From Spirochaetales bacterium (GTDB lineage Bacteria; Spirochaetota; Leptospiria; Leptospirales; Leptonemataceae), in NCBI GenBank assembly GCA_015075425.1, contig JABTUL010000002.1, positions 310,001 to 374,000 of the forward strand: a DNA stretch of 64,000 bases, given 5' to 3'. The notes below the pieces were generated by a model that saw only the letters and a list, made by a program, of their open reading frames with translations, did not search any database and was not told the DNA's origin. The position numbers and the translations under genes are program-made. This document shows, in pieces, positions 60,243 through 64,000 of the stretch (the first letter of the stretch is position 1; every line of letters begins with the position of its first letter).

Positions 60243-60268
60243 CATACAGCCCCAATCGGCAGTGCTTC
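60243..60268 (+). repeat. right imperfect direct repeat flanking the DUF4143 gene
   Basis: Partner of 58951-58977, sharing the ATCGGCAG core and the CATA start. It lies 57 bases after the DUF4143 gene stop. Confidence 0.4.
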
Positions 60269-60310
60269 CAAGGATAAAACCCCGGATTAAATGACCAGGA
60301 GTTTCTTCAT

Positions 60311-60601
60311 GCGGGTGACTGCATTTTTCCACGGGTCCAGGCTTGACAGCTCAAAAACCTTCCGGTCTTTGTCCCTCAACCGTCACCCGCCGTAATGGGA
60401 GCTGTAAAGAGCGGGGTATAGCGGGCAGCTCCCTGAGGTTCGACTCCTCGATAATAGCTCGGTTGCTAACTTGCCTGTAACGCAAGCCAAGACTACGGGT
60501 GGAAGCAGCGCGTTGAAGCGCAGCCGATCGTGGGCCCTGCACCGTTCTGGATACCGTCACCTGCTCTCAGGTGGCTTAAAGAACTGTCCGCCCCGATCGG
60601 C
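60311..60601 (+). ncRNA. strongly structured intergenic region, possible RNA element
   Basis: The 456-base gap 60186-60641 holds no convincing gene but much secondary structure. Helices: 60311-60319 with 60382-60390 (9 pairs); 60397-60404 with 60426-60433 (8 pairs); 60435-60438 with 60446-60449 around TTCGACT, a T-arm-like loop; 60470-60474 with 60482-60486 around CTGTAAC; and 60523-60535 with 60590-60601 (12 pairs with one bulge), enclosing 60544-60548 with 60580-60584 and a CACCTG/CAGGTG hairpin at 60558-60573. It fits no tRNA or riboswitch I can recognise. It ends 40 bases before the SPFH gene, so it may be its leader. RNA status is unproven. Confidence 0.45.
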
Positions 60602-60641
60602 GCTTCTGCCCATTTAGAATTATGATGCAAAGGAGTGAGCT

Positions 60642-61388
60642 ATGGCTCTGGGTTTTGTTCGACTGGAAATTAAAACCAATCACCTGGGCTATCTGTACAG
60701 GAATCATAAATTACAGCAAAAATTAGAGCCCGGTATTTATCATTTTTTTGATCCGCGCCAGCGGCTGCAGCTCATTGCCGTGCCTTCCGTGGCGCGCGAA
60801 CTGACTGTCATCAATCAGGAAGTGCTTTCCCAGGACAATATGGCCCTTCGCCTTTCCTTTATGGTCGAATATCTGATTGTGGATGGCCAGAAGGCCCTCG
60901 AGACCTATGTGCCGGCTGCCAGTTATGAATACCATCTGGCGCACAGTCTTGTGGCCGCAGAGGAACACCTGCGCGGCCTGACGCAGATCGCTCTGAGAAA
61001 TCGCATCGCCACCCTGGATATTGCCGAGCTGAATGCAAAACGGCACCTCATTTGCGTTGATATTGAAAAGGAAATCAATGCAGAGCTTGAAAAGAGCGGC
61101 CTCGCGGTCAAGAAGGTCAACTTGCGTGACCTCACCTTTCCCAAAGCCGTCCAGGATCTTTTTACTCGCCAGCTAACGGCGCAGATCCGTGCCAGGGCCG
61201 ATCTGGAAAATGCACGCACTCAGGTGGCCGCAGCCCGGGCGCTCAAAAATGCCGCTGAGCTCATGAAAGGCGATGACAATCTGCGCTTTCTGCAGTTTAT
61301 CGAAACACTGAAGGAATTGGGTATGCGCGGTTCCCATACCTTCGTTGTGGGTGATTATCTAAGGCCTGACAGGAAGGATGGGATTTGA
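60642..61388 (+). CDS. SPFH/band-7 domain protein without membrane anchor
   Basis: 248 residues. It opens LGFVRLEIKTNHLGYLYRNHKL, then LEPGIYHFFDPRQRLQLIAVPSVARELTVINQEVLSQDNMALRLSFMVEYLI, the SPFH beta domain, followed by a helical region ending ARTQVAAARALKNAAELMKGDDNLRFLQFIETLKELG. The usual N-terminal membrane helix of flotillins and HflK is absent, so it is soluble or peripheral. AAGGAG precedes the ATG. Its role is unknown; related proteins scaffold membrane microdomains. Confidence 0.88.
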   Translation: MALGFVRLEIKTNHLGYLYRNHKLQQKLEPGIYHFFDPRQRLQLIAVPSVARELTVINQEVLSQDNMALRLSFMVEYLIVDGQKALETYVPAASYEYHLAHSLVAAEEHLRGLTQIALRNRIATLDIAELNAKRHLICVDIEKEINAELEKSGLAVKKVNLRDLTFPKAVQDLFTRQLTAQIRARADLENARTQVAAARALKNAAELMKGDDNLRFLQFIETLKELGMRGSHTFVVGDYLRPDRKDGI

Positions 61389-61449
61389 GGCAGCGCAAGG
61401 AAAATGTTTTAGTTGTCAATCTCACTGCACACAGCAGCCATCCTTCTGT

Positions 61450-61821
61450 TTACCGGATCAGGACGATCCAGCCGGACGTACTGGCCAGGAGTGCCGGAAC
61501 ATCCGGACTGCCGACCGGGCGCGCCCCCGAATCAAGCAACAGAGAATGCAACTCTTTTCCCTGCGCAGTAGAGATGTCGACAAGTATAAAATCGACGTGG
61601 CCGCCGGTCGTGTTGTGCAGCGAACACAGGGGCACTACCGGCCCTTTCGCAGGCAGACCGTCCTGTTTGGCGGCTGGTAGAAATAGAATGCTTTGCGCCA
61701 GGGCCAGGTGAAATTTGATCCTGGTCCATACACCAGCTGCAGCATGACGTTGCCGGTACGCGTACCGGCGGCTCTGGAGATTGCGTCGGAATTTCTTTAT
61801 CCGGATCTCAAGACCCGTCAT
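61450..61821 (-). CDS. small protein coupled to nucleotidyltransferase-like gene, unknown
   Basis: 123 residues, not recognised. The basic N-terminus (RIKKFRRNLQSRRYAYRQRH) could be artefactual; the C-terminal 50 residues (VDFILVDISTAQGKELHSLLLDSGARPVG...) look protein-like. Its ATG overlaps the preceding gene stop by four bases. A decayed duplicate of its C-terminal part lies at 62601-62742, which supports it having been a real gene. Coding status is moderately uncertain. Confidence 0.45.
   Translation of the reverse strand: MTGLEIRIKKFRRNLQSRRYAYRQRHAAAGVWTRIKFHLALAQSILFLPAAKQDGLPAKGPVVPLCSLHNTTGGHVDFILVDISTAQGKELHSLLLDSGARPVGSPDVPALLASTSGWIVLIR
61522..61606. repeat. direct repeat, copy A (copy B at 62658-62742)
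   Basis: About 85 bases recur at 62658-62742 in the same orientation with roughly 80% identity by eye, starting CGCCCCC and containing a conserved CTCTTTTC...CTGCGCAGTAG core. Both lie in the C-terminal coding part of the small gene on the minus strand and its decayed duplicate. They bracket the nucleotidyltransferase-like gene. Confidence 0.65.
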
Positions 61822-62489
61822 GGCAGTCCAACTCCTGCCAGAAGCTCCTTAAGCAGGGAAACGGAATTCCTGAGGTCGGGATGCCCCTTTTCGATCATGA
61901 GAATGAGTGAAGCCAGATTGTCGGAGGCGAAGAATTTCCGCTCTGAATCCAGGGCCAGGATGTCTTCGCGCATATGAATAATTTCCTGAGGGCTCTGGAT
62001 TTCCTTGAAGACCAGGGCAGCCACGTAGAGATCGCGCTCTCCTTTGATACTACTCCGCTCCGTCAGGATTTTCTCCAGGAAGAGGCTCCGGTGCTCCGCA
62101 ACCCTGAAGCGGTGCTTCTCAATCGTTAAGTCCACTGGCTTGATGAGAGTGAGCGTGCCAAAGGCGAGAAAAGAGATGTGCCGTCCCCTGTGAAGGGAAA
62201 TATCGTCCAGGTCTTGCGACCTGAAGTCCACACCAAGAAAGTTGATTTCCAATCGAGCATCGTCCCTGGGCAGCAGAATAGACGGTTCATCGGAGGATTG
62301 TCTATAATGCTCAAAAAGCATGGGGATTTGCTCATCGGTCCGCTCAAGGTTCTCGATTGGAACGGCGAGATCTATATCCTGGGAGACGAAAAGGTCTGCT
62401 CCAGAATGGATTCTTGATAGATTGGGAACTTCGGAACCGATTACGATCACCTGATCCGCAACCGGTCGCAAATCACGGAGCGTGTTCAT
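61818..62489 (-). CDS. nucleotidyltransferase-fold protein
   Basis: About 223 residues from MNTLRDLRPVADQ; AAGGAG lies six bases before this ATG. The core VIVIGSEVPNLSRIHSGADLFVSQDIDLAVPIE has the GS...DxD arrangement of AbiEii/GrpB/MNT-type nucleotidyltransferases. ARLEINFLGVDF supplies a likely third acidic residue, and a helical C-terminus follows. Similar proteins occur as toxins, antitoxins or uncharacterised accessory genes. Coupled to the small gene downstream; whether the two form a toxin-antitoxin pair is inference only. Confidence 0.7.
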   Translation of the reverse strand: MNTLRDLRPVADQVIVIGSEVPNLSRIHSGADLFVSQDIDLAVPIENLERTDEQIPMLFEHYRQSSDEPSILLPRDDARLEINFLGVDFRSQDLDDISLHRGRHISFLAFGTLTLIKPVDLTIEKHRFRVAEHRSLFLEKILTERSSIKGERDLYVAALVFKEIQSPQEIIHMREDILALDSERKFFASDNLASLILMIEKGHPDLRNSVSLLKELLAGVGLP

Positions 62490-62600
62490 TAGTTTCTCCT
62501 TGAATTCCATCGCGCAGCCCGATCCGTCATCTCAGTCTTTCGTCTGGTAGCAAGGAGAATCTTCCAGCAGCGGCCGCAGCCGGATAGGCCAAGGCTTTTT

Positions 62601-62742
62601 TCACAACAGCCAGATCATGAAAGTGGACCATGAAGGAAATGATCGGCTGGCCCGGCTCGCCCCCAATTCAAGCAACACAGAGTGCAGCTCTTTTCTCTGC
62701 GCAGTAGTGGTTGGACAAGTACAAAGTCGACGCGTGCCCGGC
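62601..62742 (-). pseudogene. decayed duplicate of the small gene at 61450-61821
   Basis: Reading the minus strand, a VDFVLVQ-like segment followed by TAQRKELHSVLLELGA matches VDFILVD...TAQGKELHSLLLDSGA of the intact copy. A frame change lies between the two parts, and the N-terminal half is missing. It ends at the TGA at 62601-62603. It sits just upstream of the Phd-VapC operon. The two copies bracket the nucleotidyltransferase-like gene, suggesting past duplication or recombination. Confidence 0.6.
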
Positions 62743-62784
62743 GCGGCATCACCTATGGAGCTTGACGTCCACTTAAGGACCATT

Positions 62785-62798
62785 ATACTGGCCAGTAT
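62785..62798. promoter_or_regulatory. palindromic operator of the Phd-VapC module
   Basis: ATACTGGCCAGTAT is a perfect 14-base palindrome whose last two bases begin the antitoxin ATG at 62797. Antitoxin/VapC complexes commonly repress their own operon at such sites. The binding is inferred from position and symmetry. Confidence 0.65.
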
Positions 62799-63042
62799 GA
62801 AGACCATTTCAGTAACCAGTTTAAAAACCCACTTGAGCCGTGAAATTCGCAAAGTCCAAATGGGTGAGTCTATTGTGGTCACAGACAGGCAAGTGCCTGT
62901 GGCTGAGCTAATACCCTTTCGATCCACAGGCATCAGCGTCATAGCCGCAAAGGAGCCTCTAAAGCGTCTGAAAATAGAGCATTCCATCCGGATCAATATC
63001 GATCCGCATGATCTGCTCATGGAAGATCGTCAGCGCCGATGA
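62797..63042 (+). CDS. Phd/YefM-type antitoxin
   Basis: 81 residues starting MKTISVTSLKTHLSREIRKVQMGESIVVTDRQVPVAELIPF, the Phd/YefM DNA-binding fold. The C-terminal tail (RLKIEHSIRINIDPHDLLMEDRQRR) is basic and probably wraps the toxin. The start at 62797 is chosen over an open frame to 62617 because the family begins here and the palindrome lies over it. Its stop overlaps the vapC start by four bases, giving translational coupling. Confidence 0.9.
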   Translation: MKTISVTSLKTHLSREIRKVQMGESIVVTDRQVPVAELIPFRSTGISVIAAKEPLKRLKIEHSIRINIDPHDLLMEDRQRR

Positions 63043-63467
63043 TTGTCTACCTGGACTCATCCGCGCTGCTTCGCTACCTCCTGAAAACCCCTGGTGCCTA
63101 TGCTGACTTTGGTACCTGGGATAAAGCGGTATCTTCGGAACTACTCACCCTTGAATGCCGCCGCACTTTGCACCGATTGCGACTGATCGGTGAGCTTGGT
63201 GATGAAGACATGGCATACTTCAGCGCGCTGGTTTCTGAATTTATGGATACAATCGACATCATTCGAGTTACGAGTTCCCTGATGGATCAGGCTGGCATGG
63301 CTTTTCCAACCGTCATAGGAAGCCTCGATGCCATCCATCTGGTAAGTCTTCTGGCGTATCAAGGCGATATCAAGCGCCCCGTGGCCTTGCTTTCCCACGG
63401 CCGTCAGTTGGTCCTCGCGGCCCGGAGCCTGGGTGTTCAATCCATCACATTGCAGTCAAGGGACTGA
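63039..63467 (+). CDS. vapC: VapC-type PIN-domain toxin
   Basis: 142 residues. PIN residues are Asp6 in MIVYLDSSALLRYL, Glu39 in SSELLTLECRR and Asp97 in GSLDAIHLV. The fourth acidic position, usually TxDxxL or HDRRL, reads SHGRQLVLAARSLGV, so Gly121 replaces Asp. Three acidic residues may still suffice for metal binding. VapC toxins cleave tRNA or rRNA and are neutralised by the antitoxin encoded immediately upstream. Confidence 0.9.
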   Translation: MIVYLDSSALLRYLLKTPGAYADFGTWDKAVSSELLTLECRRTLHRLRLIGELGDEDMAYFSALVSEFMDTIDIIRVTSSLMDQAGMAFPTVIGSLDAIHLVSLLAYQGDIKRPVALLSHGRQLVLAARSLGVQSITLQSRD

Positions 63468-63607
63468 AACCTGGCGAGCGCGGCGCTTCACGGGCCGGGG
63501 GCCGAATACGCAAATCACAGACAAAATCCCGCCAGCCCTCTCCCGTAATCTGCCGCAGACTACCTCCTCGATGAGCAGATTATCTGGTAGATACCGGGGA
63601 GGCTTTT

Positions 63608-64000
63608 TCAGGAAACAAAGTCCGGGAAAGACAGGGCAAGTCCCGGGACGACGTTTGATACAAATCGGTCCGACTCATAACTGTGAGCATAGCGTCCTGC
63701 CTGCAACTGCTGATGGACCTCGATAATCCGGTCATTTAGATTGAAGATCAGATACTCGGGAATTCCTCCTGAGGCATAGACGCCGGCCTTGCGGCGATCA
63801 AACGCAAGAGTTGTACTGGCCACTTCAATCACCAGCAAAGCCGTTTGAGGGTGGGCATGGGAATAGTCACCGGCCGGAAGGATTGCAATGTCTGGTTCCG
63901 GTTCCGAACTCCCGATGGTAAGGGGATTTTCTGAGCTGATCACCAAAGATTCCGGCAGCCGCCTGTATAGATGAGCAATGATCTTCCGGACCGTTTCAGC
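63608..64000 (-). CDS. Uma2-family endonuclease-like protein, 5' end beyond the window
   Basis: The visible 130 residues show SEPEPDIAILPAGDYSHAHPQTALLVIEVASTTLAFDRRKAGVYASGGIPEYLIFNLNDRIIEVHQQ. The PDIAIL, VIEVA and Asp...Lys residues are the PD-(D/E)XK core of Uma2/DUF820. The frame stays open to the window edge without a stop, so the gene continues to the right; an internal GTG at 63946 is not needed as a start. These proteins are numerous in some genomes, with unknown targets. Confidence 0.85.
   Translation of the reverse strand, partial: AETVRKIIAHLYRRLPESLVISSENPLTIGSSEPEPDIAILPAGDYSHAHPQTALLVIEVASTTLAFDRRKAGVYASGGIPEYLIFNLNDRIIEVHQQLQAGRYAHSYESDRFVSNVVPGLALSFPDFVS

Noticed and set aside
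60397-60490. T-arm-like (TTCGACT loop) and anticodon-arm-like (CTGTAAC loop) hairpins taken as a tRNA gene
   Set aside because: The T-arm-like hairpin comes before the anticodon-like one, and no acceptor stem closes both at normal length. I kept it only as a structured region.
61385-61711. 108-codon plus-strand frame after the SPFH gene
   Set aside because: Composition looks non-coding, and it is antisense to the small gene whose duplicate is conserved in the minus frame.
1-64000. CRISPR array, insertion sequence, integrase or prophage
   Set aside because: No regularly spaced repeats, transposase, integrase or phage structural genes were seen on either strand.

Overview
The window most resembles the chromosome of a Leptospirales-type spirochaete, perhaps a Leptonema/Turneriella relative. 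This is an inference from gene content; no taxonomic search was possible. The supporting features are: a flhF-flhG-(unknown membrane gene)-fliA block with a nearby FlaG gene; an expanded set of class III nucleotide cyclases, each with a different sensor; LpxA and a LolA-like protein, so the cell has a Gram-negative envelope; relaxed lipoboxes; and pyrophosphate-linked central metabolism. Genes are densely packed, with many 4-base start/stop overlaps, and base composition looks moderately GC-rich.

Layout. 0.1-9.5 kb: a nucleotidyltransferase-like gene, PhoU, copper handling (CopZ, CopA), then a haem/redox group (2Fe-2S ferredoxin, CXXXY-type CcmE, cytochrome c, SlyD) and lipid esterases. 9.5-9.8 kb: a palindromic intergenic repeat with an arm-like relative near 46.1 kb. 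9.8-14 kb: PEP synthase, a metallo-beta-lactamase-fold protein that has lost its metal ligands, and an exported protein. 14-19.7 kb: a Spy-like periplasmic protein, an ECF sigma factor, a probable anti-sigma factor, TolC and an RND pump. This order recalls the Cnr metal-efflux systems but lacks an adaptor gene. 19.7-30.7 kb: rhomboid protease, a ferredoxin/cyclase/flavin-reductase triple fusion, a DsbA-like protein, a MIG-like mismatch glycosylase beside a lone cytosine methyltransferase, a deacetylase, an NSS transporter with a tiny second subunit, and a GMC oxidoreductase with a Tat-lipoprotein partner. 30.7-34.6 kb: flagellar regulation. 35.3-43.4 kb: a sulfur module (DsrE2, TusE/DsrC-like, SQR-like), a PPi-type phosphofructokinase, ETF, a LolA-like protein, and a stand-alone S4. 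43.6-58.8 kb: Dps, tRNA-Arg, two more cyclases, a GT3-like glycogen synthase, MCP, SCO, pyruvate phosphate dikinase, Tag, MFS, RidA and LpxA. 58.8-64 kb: an accessory stretch with a DUF4143 ATPase behind an inverted repeat, a strongly structured intergenic region, an SPFH protein, a nucleotidyltransferase pair with a decayed duplicate, a Phd-VapC module and a Uma2 fragment.

Together these genes suggest a motile heterotroph with glycolysis/gluconeogenesis run partly on PPi (PPi-type PFK, PPDK, PPS), glycogen storage, copper and metal efflux, sulfur/sulfide handling, and heavy use of cyclic nucleotide signalling. The most novel candidate is the redox-cyclase fusion at 20.4-22.1 kb. Next are the cyclase carrying an EF-hand loop in its external domain, the adaptor-less Cnr-like locus, and the structured RNA-like region at 60.3-60.6 kb.
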